Source of the DNA: JAVXTH01 sp036641395
GTDB taxonomy: Bacteria > Bacillota_I > Bacilli_A > Erysipelotrichales > Erysipelotrichaceae
Assembly: GCA_036641395.1 (NCBI GenBank)
Contig: JAVWEY010000037.1
Coordinates: 1-14,652, forward strand
Direction of reading: 5' to 3'
Length of the DNA: 14,652 bases
Positions 6,544 to 13,805 of the stretch are shown one piece after another (the stretch's first letter is position 1; every line of letters begins with the position of its first letter). The translations under genes were made by a program, and so were the position numbers. The notes beneath the pieces are model-generated. The model was not told the origin of the DNA. It saw nothing but the letters and a program-made list of their open reading frames with translations, and ran no database searches.

Positions 6544-7881
6544 TCACTCGCTTTTTATATGTTTATCGTTATCTTTTTCTAACTCTTTAATATCTTTCTT
6601 AGTGTATAACTTTCTAGCAATTACAAAACTTTTTTCACTCATAAATTGCTTGTTTAAAAAATCATAATATGACCCAGGAGAAATAATACCGGATAAATCA
6701 ACTAAATTTAAACCAACACATTCAATTAAATTTCCTACAAAAGAAACACAGTTTGTATATAATACAAAAAATGTATGAAATTTACCTTTCTTTATTTTAT
6801 AATAATGAGCATTTTCACAATTTCTTGTGACCCGTGAAATATAATCATCACATTCTCCTACATAAGCTAATCCTTTTCTTTTCAATTCTTCATCACTTTG
6901 AAAATCAACGAAACTTGAAAACACTTGTTTTATTCTTTCATCTAATAATAATTTTTGGTGCTCCACTAAATTTAATCCAAAACCAACTAATATTTTATTT
7001 TCGTTCTTTAAACAGTTAATTAAATAATCCCTTCGATTTGCGACAATTACAACTCCATCACCAAGTGTTCCATTTACTTTACGATGATGGGGATCATAAC
7101 ACCCATAAGAAATAACAATATCTCGATAGATTAAATCAACATGGCCAAACATTGCAGGCCCACTAGGAGCTAAATGTACCATGACTTCTAAATCGATTGG
7201 AATATCTTTTTTAATAGCTTCAAATTCTTCTTTAATAACATCTTCTTCTTTTTTATTTAAGATAAGATTCATTAATCTTCCTGGTATTAAAGCGGCTAAA
7301 AAGGGTGGAATCGCTAGTTGTATCTTCTTAACTATTTTAGTTCCACTATTATTAGGAACAATTTCACGAATAAAATCAAGGACTAAATTACCACCATATA
7401 TCATAAAGTAACAACCCACAGCATAGGAGATTAACGTATAATAGTGATTAGGATCAATTAATAGAATAAAAGACATAATTATATCAAATAATAAACCAAT
7501 AAAAGAAGTTAAAATACCTTTTAAATGATCACGACGTTTCACGTTTAATACAAAACATTTACTTATTGCATGTAGCAAAATCCAACAACCAATAATTCGT
7601 GGAAAGATATTTGTAAATAAGACTGGATTAGCCCAAGCGAAGATTAATAAAATAATCCATAATATCATATCCATTATTTGAGAAAATCGATGTTCTATTT
7701 TTTTAAAGTTAATAATAATATTTAATAAACGAATACCTACCATCACTAATAATCCAAAGACTAAAGTAAGATATAACCAGTTCCATATTTCCAAACGATT
7801 CGTAAAAAAGCATACACCAAGGACAAAGAAAAAAAGACCGGTACTAACAATAGTAAGATAATTAATTTGTTTTTTCAGCAT
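6544..7881 (-). CDS. Membrane protein: DUF308/HdeD-like N-terminus plus Lnb/DUF4105-like permuted papain-fold domain
   Basis: I do not know this gene's function. The first 170 of its 445 residues form about six hydrophobic helices (near 9-27, 34-56, 70-90, 94-112, 122-142 and 147-168), with short loops and the small-residue pattern of DUF308/HdeD-like proteins. After a charged linker (about 205-228), residues 230-415 look soluble. There FGHVDLIY (His247), then ISYGCYDP, NLVEHQKLLL and finally YTNCVSFVGNLI (Cys378) follow the order seen in Lnb N-terminal/DUF4105-type domains. In that circularly permuted papain-like fold, His precedes Cys. The domain might be a cysteine hydrolase or transferase. 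The ATG has AAGGAGG 9 bases upstream. The gene seems monocistronic and lies between the RraB-like gene and ecfA1. The domain calls come from motif order only. Confidence 0.6.
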   Translation of the reverse strand: MLKKQINYLTIVSTGLFFFVLGVCFFTNRLEIWNWLYLTLVFGLLVMVGIRLLNIIINFKKIEHRFSQIMDMILWIILLIFAWANPVLFTNIFPRIIGCWILLHAISKCFVLNVKRRDHLKGILTSFIGLLFDIIMSFILLIDPNHYYTLISYAVGCYFMIYGGNLVLDFIREIVPNNSGTKIVKKIQLAIPPFLAALIPGRLMNLILNKKEEDVIKEEFEAIKKDIPIDLEVMVHLAPSGPAMFGHVDLIYRDIVISYGCYDPHHRKVNGTLGDGVVIVANRRDYLINCLKNENKILVGFGLNLVEHQKLLLDERIKQVFSSFVDFQSDEELKRKGLAYVGECDDYISRVTRNCENAHYYKIKKGKFHTFFVLYTNCVSFVGNLIECVGLNLVDLSGIISPGSYYDFLNKQFMSEKSFVIARKLYTKKDIKELEKDNDKHIKSE

Positions 7882-7908
7882 CTTTTTCCCCTCCTTGCAT
7901 TAACCAAT

Positions 7909-7914
7909 ATTATA
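7909..7914 (-). promoter_or_regulatory. Likely -10 box for the DUF308-like gene
   Basis: A perfect minus-strand TATAAT lies 27 bases before the ATG at 7881. At normal spacing the -35 position falls in the T-tract of the preceding terminator (TTTTTT), a poor match. The promoter is therefore weak or needs an activator. Confidence 0.45.
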
Positions 7915-7929
7915 TAGCAGAAATCATAG

Positions 7930-7951
7930 AAAAAAAAGACCCTAAGGTCTT
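7930..7951 (-). terminator. Rho-independent terminator of the RraB-like gene
   Basis: On the minus strand a 6-bp stem (AAGACC with GGTCTT) closes a 4-base loop and leads into a run of eight T, two of which are inside the stem. The stem starts within the stop codon of the RraB-like gene. Confidence 0.75.
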
Positions 7952-8510
7952 AATATGATACTTTAGCTTGCCATCCTTTATATGATCCATGACATGCATA
8001 TGCTTCATCTGCAATATATAATACATGAGTCATCATCTTAATTGGGTCAATATCAGAAATATGAAGAACTTCAAGTGATAGTTCATCGATTCCTTCTGTA
8101 ATAACAAAACCTTTATTAATTAATTTATTACGGAATACTTCTGCATCTTCCTTTGTTTTAAAAGTAACGATATGTTGAATTGGACGTTCATTTTCTTTCA
8201 CGTCCCCTTCCGCTGCAAGATCGTTCATTGTTTCTTCATTTTTCTCTTTGATTTCTTCAATCATTTCATCTGATAAATTAGGGTATTCAGGATTAGAATA
8301 AGTAGCATCTTCACTTACTTTACATTCTTCTTCATGACACTCACACTCATTACCACAAGTGCATTCATCATCCGCTTCACAACAATCTTCATCTTTTAAT
8401 AAATCTTGATCTAATTCCATAATTTTACGTTGTTCATCTTTTTTTAATTTGTAGATAGCGAATGCTACTGCACTACCTAATACTGCCAATGCAGGAATTA
8501 ATTTTTTCAT
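7950..8510 (-). CDS. Membrane-anchored Cys-rich protein with C-terminal RraB-like domain
   Basis: The 186-residue product has three parts. Residues 2-21 are a basic start plus one hydrophobic segment, with no lipobox, so probably a membrane anchor. Residues 40-63 are very acidic and hold seven Cys and a His (C43, C44, C50, C52, C56, C58, H59, C63) in a CxC-x3-CxCH-x3-C pattern that could bind metal or form disulfides. Residues 110-186 resemble RraB-type domains: a strand, helix and strand (HIVTFKTKEDAEVFRNKL), then GF, and a closing GSYKGW like the YDGW end of RraB. In proteobacteria RraB inhibits RNase E; its role here is unknown. The frame opens at GTG 8522, but the ATG at 8510 has a GGTG 7 bases upstream and starts MKKLIPAL. 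It has its own promoter and terminator. Confidence 0.65.
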   Translation of the reverse strand: MKKLIPALAVLGSAVAFAIYKLKKDEQRKIMELDQDLLKDEDCCEADDECTCGNECECHEEECKVSEDATYSNPEYPNLSDEMIEEIKEKNEETMNDLAAEGDVKENERPIQHIVTFKTKEDAEVFRNKLINKGFVITEGIDELSLEVLHISDIDPIKMMTHVLYIADEAYACHGSYKGWQAKVSY

Positions 8511-8534
8511 TATCTTCACCACTTTCTTTTTCTT

Positions 8535-8543
8535 ATTGTACCA
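8535..8543 (-). promoter_or_regulatory. Extended -10 promoter of the RraB-like gene
   Basis: On the minus strand TGG precedes TACAAT (8535-8540), forming an extended -10. The -35 position is AT-rich with no good hexamer. The predicted start is about 18 bases before the ATG at 8510. Confidence 0.5.
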
Positions 8544-8577
8544 TAAAATTTATTAATTTAAACTAATTATGAATCAA

Positions 8578-9174
8578 TTATTTCTTTTTACTAATTGCAA
8601 TTCCATCACCTATTTCAAAAAAAACGGTCTCGAATTCAGGATTGTTCTTTAAATAATCAATATAGTTACGAATCTTTCTTACCAATGCCCTTAATCCTCT
8701 TGATTTTATTTCTGTATCACTTTGAACAAAACCATGAAATGCTAAATTATCACTAAACACAACCCCACCTTGTTTTAAATAAGGAGTGAATCGTTCAAAG
8801 AACTTAATATATTGAGCTTTTGCCGCATCAATAAAAATCAAATCAAATTCTCCTTCTACCTCTACATCAAATGCATCACCTTGAATTACTTTTATTTGAT
8901 GATCAAGGTTAAAATCTTTAATATTATTAATTGCTTCAAGATATCGTTCTTGATCTCTTTCAATGCTGACAATATGAATATTTTCATTCATCAATGCCAT
9001 CCGAATTGCGGAATAACCTATTGCAGTACCAATTTCTAAAATAGTTATGATTGAATGTTCTTTAACATAATCACAGAGAAACTGGATGCCATCGATTTGC
9101 ATAATTGGAACATTATGATTCTTTGCATATGCTTCTATCTCACTAATTTCCTTCATAATTAATTTTTCAACCAT
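8578..9174 (-). CDS. trmR: tRNA 5-hydroxyuridine methyltransferase (TrmR/YrrM-like O-methyltransferase)
   Basis: This SAM-dependent enzyme is of the caffeoyl-CoA O-methyltransferase fold. The closest family I recognise is Bacillus YrrM/TrmR, which methylates 5-hydroxyuridine at tRNA wobble position 34 to 5-methoxyuridine. Evidence is the NHNVPIM start region, SAM-binding LEIGTAIGYS (residues 46-55), the acidic E72 in SIERD, metal/SAM-site FIDAAKAQY (114-122), SDNLAFHG (141-148) and the GDGIAISKKK ending. At 198 residues it lacks about 20 N-terminal residues present in the Bacillus protein. The ATG at 9174 overlaps the CapA-like gene by 16 bases. Neither it nor the ATG at 9156 has a good ribosome binding site, so translation is probably coupled. 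Confidence 0.85.
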   Translation of the reverse strand: MVEKLIMKEISEIEAYAKNHNVPIMQIDGIQFLCDYVKEHSIITILEIGTAIGYSAIRMALMNENIHIVSIERDQERYLEAINNIKDFNLDHQIKVIQGDAFDVEVEGEFDLIFIDAAKAQYIKFFERFTPYLKQGGVVFSDNLAFHGFVQSDTEIKSRGLRALVRKIRNYIDYLKNNPEFETVFFEIGDGIAISKKK

Positions 9175-10310
9175 TTAGGATTAATCACTGCTTTGGTACG
9201 TTCCATTAAATTATCAATTTGTACACTTTGTCCTTCATAATTATTTAAACCATGTGCTGCTGCCATTTTGTCAGAATAATCACTTAAACGATATATTTTA
9301 TAGTTATTACGAGATTCCATAATATTAGCTGCATCTCCGTTATAATGAGTTACTAATGGAATCCATTTAACATTCTTAACCCTAATTTCCTTAGTCTTTT
9401 GATTCTTAACAAAATCAAAATTGATTTCACCACCTAATACATTTCCAACATCAAGCATACCACTTAAGAAATTACCTAATGAATAAACCACTAATGTTTC
9501 ATTTCCAGTTGTACCCTTTATCCATTCAATCGGTTGAATTACATGGGGATGAGTTCCAATCACAACATCTACTTTTAAATCGGCAAATAATTGTGCATAA
9601 TGCTGTTGCATTTCATTTGCTTGATTTGTGTCCTCATCGCCCCAATGAGCAGAAACAATAACCACATCACTAACTGCTTTTGCCGCTTGTACATCGCTTG
9701 TAATTCTTGCATCATCAAATAAAGCAACACAATAATCATTGGGTAGAGCAACTCCATTGGTACCATAGGTATATGCTAGAAAAGAAAAGGTTACACCCTT
9801 TCGCTTGATGAGCGGAATGTTATTTCGATCTTCGTTTGAAGTATAGGTCCCTGCCGTAATCATATTCTTCTCTTTGCTCCAAGTTGCCTTTGCATTTTCA
9901 ATTCCTAACATACCTTTATCTAAAGCATGGTTGCTTGCGGTATTAACTAAGTCAAATCCGACTTTATTTAATTGTGATGCAATGATACTTGGAGAGTTAA
10001 AAGTAGGATAACCAGATAATCCTAAATCATCTCCTCCTAAAATCGTTTCTTGGTTGATAAAAGCCAAATCCGCTTTTTTAATATCAGCTTTTATCGGTTC
10101 ATACATTCCAGTAAAATCATAATCCCCATCGCCTACTGTTCCTGCTAATTTATCTGCTTCTTTATAAATAGAGTCATGGATTAAATTATCACCAACCCCC
10201 ATAAAAGAAATAACCGTATCCTTATTGACCGGTTTCCTTACCGCTTCTTTAGGAGAAGTAGAACAGGCAACTAATAATATTGATAGTAGTAATAATGATA
10301 ATTTCTTCAT
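9159..10310 (-). CDS. CapA-family lipoprotein, PGA-capsule-type metallophosphoesterase
   Basis: This 383-residue exported lipoprotein begins with a signal peptide ending in the lipobox LLVAC (Cys16). The body has the CapA/PgsA metallophosphoesterase-like motifs in order: GDNLIH (39-44), NQET (85-88), SNHALD (125-130), SAHWGDE (219-225), GTHPHV (251-256) and SLGNF (276-280). Relatives take part in poly-gamma-glutamate capsule synthesis, but many stand-alone copies have no known role. No other capsule genes (pgsB, pgsC or pgsE) are present, so a capsule function cannot be inferred. It starts 3 bases after the D,D-carboxypeptidase stop and shares its transcript, pointing to an envelope role. The RBS is a modest AAAGGCG about 9 bases before the ATG. 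Confidence 0.88.
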   Translation of the reverse strand: MKKLSLLLLSILLVACSTSPKEAVRKPVNKDTVISFMGVGDNLIHDSIYKEADKLAGTVGDGDYDFTGMYEPIKADIKKADLAFINQETILGGDDLGLSGYPTFNSPSIIASQLNKVGFDLVNTASNHALDKGMLGIENAKATWSKEKNMITAGTYTSNEDRNNIPLIKRKGVTFSFLAYTYGTNGVALPNDYCVALFDDARITSDVQAAKAVSDVVIVSAHWGDEDTNQANEMQQHYAQLFADLKVDVVIGTHPHVIQPIEWIKGTTGNETLVVYSLGNFLSGMLDVGNVLGGEINFDFVKNQKTKEIRVKNVKWIPLVTHYNGDAANIMESRNNYKIYRLSDYSDKMAAAHGLNNYEGQSVQIDNLMERTKAVINPKWLKN

Positions 10311-10313
10311 AGT

Positions 10314-11321
10314 TTACATCGCCTTTCTTGCATAGTATTCTTCAAGTGTCCAATTATTCATTTCTAATACTTTGGCACAAGTCTTTCCAACATAACGCAA
10401 ATGCCAAGATTCATGAGAGAATCCAGTTACCGTTTCTTTATCTTTAGGATAGCGAAGAACAAACCCATAATCACTTATTTGATCGATTAGCCAACGATAT
10501 TTTGGATGTGATTCAATCGTCGTATAATCCATTCCATCTAAGGTAATATCAATCGCTAATCCACTATTATGTTCACTTTGCCCAGGTCTTGCGAAATAGC
10601 GATCCGCATATTCAAGTCCATTTGCATTTAGATAATAATTATATAAATTCATCTGATAAGCATAATCTCTAAGTGATGCAATTGCTGTTATTTTTACACC
10701 TTCTTGATTTGCTAAATCGATTAATTTTTGAAAAGAATCGCCTGCCTCTTTTACAATATACTGATTATTAGGAAAACATGAATATTCATTTGTACATGCA
10801 TTTGGTGTAGCAACCAAATTTTCTGGTTGATAATCATCCGGTAATTTATGATACTTATTAATTAACATCGTTACATCTTTTGTATCATCAATTGTTTCAA
10901 CTACTTCATATGGTTTTAAATCTTTATTAAGATTAACGTTTAAAACAATTTTTGACTTACTTAATTTTTGATCTTTATAAGCTAAATAGCGATCAATATT
11001 TTTAATATGTAGATTCTTAAGTTTCGCATATTCTTTAATATCAGATAAAGCAACTTTCTTATCAAACAAAGTATTAACGGCAATCGCATTGTTTACTTTT
11101 GGTAAATTACAATATTGATCACCATATGATTTATTAAAATCATCCTTCAACATTTTCTTAAGTGATATTGGATACTTACATTGATCAATATCAATATTTT
11201 CTTGTTCTAACTGCTTTAATTCTTCCTCATTGAATAAAGATTTATTTTGTGATTCTTTAGAATCACTCGTACATCCCGATAAAAATGAAAGGATGATTAA
11301 CATAACTGTAAGTTTTTTCAT
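10314..11321 (-). CDS. M15-family D,D-carboxypeptidase lipoprotein (VanY/DdcY-like)
   Basis: This zinc peptidase likely trims the terminal D-Ala from peptidoglycan stem peptides outside the membrane. The 335-residue product has a signal peptide with lipobox LSGC (Cys17), then a 150-residue N-terminal region with no known catalytic motif. A VanY domain follows (about 155-330): NKYHKLPDDYQPENL, SLRDYAYQ, the zinc ligands H251 and D258 in SEHNSGLAIDI, and E304 with H307 in HESWHLRYVG. The frame is open to 11354, but that start would lie in the promoter -10 box. The ATG at 11321 has AGAGG 6 bases upstream and begins MKKLTVML. It is the first gene of an M15-capA-trmR transcript. VanY-type resistance genes (vanA, vanH or vanX) are absent, so housekeeping use is likelier than glycopeptide resistance. 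Confidence 0.9.
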   Translation of the reverse strand: MKKLTVMLIILSFLSGCTSDSKESQNKSLFNEEELKQLEQENIDIDQCKYPISLKKMLKDDFNKSYGDQYCNLPKVNNAIAVNTLFDKKVALSDIKEYAKLKNLHIKNIDRYLAYKDQKLSKSKIVLNVNLNKDLKPYEVVETIDDTKDVTMLINKYHKLPDDYQPENLVATPNACTNEYSCFPNNQYIVKEAGDSFQKLIDLANQEGVKITAIASLRDYAYQMNLYNYYLNANGLEYADRYFARPGQSEHNSGLAIDITLDGMDYTTIESHPKYRWLIDQISDYGFVLRYPKDKETVTGFSHESWHLRYVGKTCAKVLEMNNWTLEEYYARKAM

Positions 11322-11352
11322 AGGTACCTCTTTCAAAATAATATCTCTTAAC

Positions 11353-11382
11353 ATTATATGTTAATTATCAATATAAATACAA
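11353..11382 (-). promoter_or_regulatory. Promoter of the M15-capA-trmR operon
   Basis: On the minus strand TTGTAT (-35, 11377-11382) and a perfect TATAAT (-10, 11353-11358) are 18 bases apart. The -35 hexamer is the same as in the ecfA1 promoter. The predicted start lies about 25 bases before the ATG at 11321. Confidence 0.7.
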
Positions 11383-11404
11383 CTATATTGTCTCATTAAT
11401 ATCT

Positions 11405-11449
11405 TTTATTACTAATTTACTACTAAATTTATACTAGTTTATTACTAAT
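11405..11449. repeat. Four imperfect 10-12-base direct repeats upstream of the M15 promoter
   Basis: The plus-strand units are TTTATTACTAA, TTTACTACTAAA, TTTATACTAG and TTTATTACTAAT, at 11405, 11416, 11428 and 11438. Spacing is close to one DNA turn. They end 22 bases upstream of the -35 box and could be an operator array, an UP-like element or simple AT-rich repetition. Confidence 0.55.
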
Positions 11450-11462
11450 CCTACAACATAAT

Positions 11463-11487
11463 AAAAAAACGGTATTTCTACCGTTTT
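11463..11487 (-). terminator. Rho-independent terminator after rplQ
   Basis: On the minus strand a 9-bp perfect stem (AAAACGGTA with TACCGTTTT) closes a 4-base GAAA loop and leads into a run of seven T, four of which are inside the stem. It starts 11 bases past the rplQ stop and ends the long ribosomal operon. Confidence 0.92.
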
Positions 11488-11498
11488 AATTGATTCGA

Positions 11499-11861
11499 TT
11501 AAACTAATTCAATGATTGCCATTGTAGCATTATCACCACGACGGTTATAAGATTTCACTACACGAGTGTAACCTCCGTTACGGTCTGCATATTTTGGACC
11601 AATTTCATTAAATAGTTTCTGTAAAGCAGTTTGTCCGCTTACTTCATCTACGACAACATCACGTACAAAGCTAGCTGCTTGACGACGAGCATGCAAATCT
11701 CCACGTTTCGCTAATGTAATTAATTCATCCATTACCGTACGCATTTCTTTTGCTTTCATTTCAGTCGTTTCAATTTGGCCTTTTGCGATTAAGCTAGTTG
11801 CCATATTACGGAACATTGCTTTTCTATGATCAGCAGTACGTCCTAATTTACGATTCCACAT
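11499..11861 (-). CDS. rplQ: 50S ribosomal protein L17 (bL17)
   Basis: bL17 is a bacterial large-subunit protein near the exit tunnel. All 120 residues fit the family: the start MWNRKLGRTADHRKAMFRN, ATSLIAKGQIETTEMKAKE, a central basic helix, and the end segment GGYTRVVKSYNRRGDNA. The ATG follows AAAGGAGG by 9 bases, 22 bases after rpoA. It is the last gene of the operon, with a strong terminator directly behind it. Its length is the same as in Bacillus-like bacteria. Confidence 0.98.
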   Translation of the reverse strand: MWNRKLGRTADHRKAMFRNMATSLIAKGQIETTEMKAKEMRTVMDELITLAKRGDLHARRQAASFVRDVVVDEVSGQTALQKLFNEIGPKYADRNGGYTRVVKSYNRRGDNATMAIIELV

Positions 11862-11883
11862 TGGTTGAGTCCTCCTTTACTTA

Positions 11884-12843
11884 CTATTCGTATGATTTGA
11901 AGCTCAGCCCCAAGTCATAAATCTTATCTTTTACTTCTTTTAATGATTTCTTTCCTAGGTTACGAACTCTCATCATCTCATCTTCTGTACGTTGTGTTAA
12001 CTCTTCAACGGTCTGGATACCAGCACGTTTTAAACAGTTATAACTACGAACAGAAAGGTCAAGATCTTCAATCATCATAACAAGTCCTTTATTCTGGACT
12101 TCGCCTTGGGCTTCCTTCATTAATGAATCCATATCATTGACTGCTTCATGAACATTCGTTAGAAGTTCTAAGTGGTCAATTAATATTTTTGCGGCAAGTG
12201 CCACAGATTCCTGAGGGGTAATCGAACCATTTGTCCAGATTTCTAAGAGAACCTTGTCGTATTTAGCATTTTGCCCAACACGCGTTGGTTCAACATTGTA
12301 AGATACTTTTTCAACCGGTGTATAGATTGAATCCGTATAAATTGTTCCTAATGGTTGATTAGGTGATTGATACAATGATTTATTAGTATCTGCGCTAACA
12401 TAGCCACGGCCAATGCGTGCTTGTAGTTCCATTTCTAAAGAACCACCTTCTTCTAAAGTGCAGATATATAAATCTTCACTTAGAATTTCAACACCATCAG
12501 GGCAAACAATATCAGCACCGGTAACAATACCAGGACCTTGTTTCGAAATACGTAGTGTATAGATTTCATCGTCTTGAATATCAATAATTAAACTTTTAAT
12601 ATTTAAAATGATAGCAGTAACGTCTTCCACAACACCTTTCATTGCGGTAAATTCGTGATACACACTGTCTACTTTGATGGAAAAAACAGCGCCTCCGGGA
12701 AGGGAAGAAAGTAAAACACGACGAAGTGCATTACCAAGTGTCGTTCCAAATCCACGTTCAAGTGGTTCAATAACGAACTTACCATAATTTTCAGAATCTA
12801 CAAATTCTTTTACTTCAAAATGTGCACGTTCAAACTTTTGCAT
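11884..12843 (-). CDS. rpoA: RNA polymerase alpha subunit
   Basis: The alpha subunit dimerises to nucleate RNA polymerase assembly, and its C-terminal domain contacts UP-element DNA and activators. The 319 residues show an N-terminal domain with the assembly motif TLGNALRRVLLSSLPGGAV, a linker near 230-245, and a C-terminal domain with LDLSVRSYNCLKRAGI and RNLGKKSLKEV, the helix-hairpin-helix part that binds DNA. The frame extends to a TTG at 12858, but that codon lies in the ribosome binding site (GAGGAGG), so the ATG at 12843 is the start. The gene lies between rpsK and rplQ in the normal alpha operon order. Confidence 0.98.
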   Translation of the reverse strand: MQKFERAHFEVKEFVDSENYGKFVIEPLERGFGTTLGNALRRVLLSSLPGGAVFSIKVDSVYHEFTAMKGVVEDVTAIILNIKSLIIDIQDDEIYTLRISKQGPGIVTGADIVCPDGVEILSEDLYICTLEEGGSLEMELQARIGRGYVSADTNKSLYQSPNQPLGTIYTDSIYTPVEKVSYNVEPTRVGQNAKYDKVLLEIWTNGSITPQESVALAAKILIDHLELLTNVHEAVNDMDSLMKEAQGEVQNKGLVMMIEDLDLSVRSYNCLKRAGIQTVEELTQRTEDEMMRVRNLGKKSLKEVKDKIYDLGLSFKSYE

Positions 12844-12870
12844 ACGATACCTCCTCAATAAGGTTTAACA

Positions 12871-13263
12871 TTATCCACGTGGTCGTTTTGGCGGACGACA
12901 ACCATTGTGAGGAATAGGAGTTACATCATTGATCATTGTAATTTCTAATCCTGCAACTTGCAATGCTCTTACGGCAGCTTCACGTCCGGGACCCGGACCT
13001 TTAACATTAACCGAAATTGTTTTCATACCGTTATCGATCGCAGCTTTACCAGCGGCTTCACCTGCTAATTGCGCAGCAAACGGAGTTGATTTACGAGAAC
13101 CTTTGAAACCTAAAGCACCAGCACTTGACCATGCAATAGCATTTCCATTTTCATCCGAAATCGTAACAATCGTGTTATTGAAAGTTGAATGAATATGAGC
13201 ATAACCGCGGGCGATATTCTTACGAACCTTGCGCTTACGTGTAGCTTTATTAGTATTTGCCAT
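12871..13263 (-). CDS. rpsK: 30S ribosomal protein S11 (uS11)
   Basis: uS11 sits on the platform of the small subunit near the mRNA exit. The 130-residue product has the family motifs AHIHSTFNNTIVTI, SSAGALGFKGSRKSTPFAAQ, VKGPGPGREAAVRAL and the C-terminus DVTPIPHNGCRPPKRPRG. The basic N-terminus (KATRKRKVRKN) is rRNA-binding. It starts with a GGAGG ribosome binding site 20 bases after rpsM and is cotranscribed with rpoA. No anomaly was seen. Confidence 0.98.
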   Translation of the reverse strand: MANTNKATRKRKVRKNIARGYAHIHSTFNNTIVTISDENGNAIAWSSAGALGFKGSRKSTPFAAQLAGEAAGKAAIDNGMKTISVNVKGPGPGREAAVRALQVAGLEITMINDVTPIPHNGCRPPKRPRG

Positions 13264-13283
13264 TATTCTTTCCTCCTATCATC

Positions 13284-13649
13284 CTATTTCTTCTTGCCTT
13301 GAATCGCACGTCTAGGACCTTTGCGAGTACGAGCATTTGTTTTAGTACGTTGTCCGCGAACTGGTAAACCTTTACGGTGTCTTACTCCACGGTAACATCC
13401 AATTTCCATTAGACGTTTGATGTTAAGGGATACTTCACGACGAAGATCTCCTTCAACTTTGATTTTGTCAATTTCTAAACGAATTGCATTTTCTTGATCT
13501 TCGCTTAGATCTTTGACACGTATGTCTTCACTGATACCACAGTTCTTCAAAATTTCACTTGAAGTAGTGCGGCCAATTCCATAAATATATGTCAGTGACA
13601 CTACCACACGCTTATCGCGAGGGATGTCAATTCCTGCTATACGAGCCAT
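13284..13649 (-). CDS. rpsM: 30S ribosomal protein S13 (uS13)
   Basis: uS13 lies in the head of the small subunit and contacts the P-site tRNA and the intersubunit bridge. The 121 residues contain the start MARIAGIDIPRDKRV, the helix-two-turn-helix YIYGIGRTTSSEIL, IGCYRGVRHRKGLPVRGQRT, and the basic tail TRKGPRRAIQGKKK. The ATG has GGAGG 10 bases upstream, 16 bases after the rpmJ stop. Order and length are normal for the alpha operon. Confidence 0.98.
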   Translation of the reverse strand: MARIAGIDIPRDKRVVVSLTYIYGIGRTTSSEILKNCGISEDIRVKDLSEDQENAIRLEIDKIKVEGDLRREVSLNIKRLMEIGCYRGVRHRKGLPVRGQRTKTNARTRKGPRRAIQGKKK

Positions 13650-13665
13650 TAGTTAATTACCTCCA

Positions 13666-13782
13666 TTAGTTTCCTTGTCTTTGTTTGTGTTTCGGATTTT
13701 CACAAATAACCATGACGCGACCTTTACGCTTGATGACGCGGCATTTATCGCATATTGGTTTCACAGACGGTCTTACTTTCAT
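13666..13782 (-). CDS. rpmJ: 50S ribosomal protein L36 (bL36), zinc-binding C+ form
   Basis: This short gene of 38 residues starts MKVRPSVKPICDKC and ends KHKQRQGN. The zinc ligands C11, C14, C27 and H32 form the C-x2-C-x12-C-x4-H pattern of the zinc-dependent C+ form. In some bacteria C+ and C- paralogs switch with zinc supply; no paralog is visible here. A GGAG-type ribosome binding site precedes the ATG. It lies between infA and rpsM, its usual place. Confidence 0.97.
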   Translation of the reverse strand: MKVRPSVKPICDKCRVIKRKGRVMVICENPKHKQRQGN

Positions 13783-13805
13783 GCGTTTTCCTCCTTATTC
13801 GCGGC

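Noticed and set aside
9575..9766. Minus-strand 63-codon frame inside the CapA-like gene
   Set aside because: It is a shifted-frame shadow of the intact CapA-like coding sequence, rich in Met and Leu from the frame shift.
11322..11354. 11-residue N-terminal extension of the D,D-carboxypeptidase
   Set aside because: Its start codon would overlap the -10 box, and the ATG at 11321 gives a proper lipoprotein signal peptide with its own ribosome binding site.
12929..13192. Plus-strand 87-codon frame opposite rpsK
   Set aside because: It is the antisense shadow of the highly conserved S11 gene, with no promoter or ribosome binding site.
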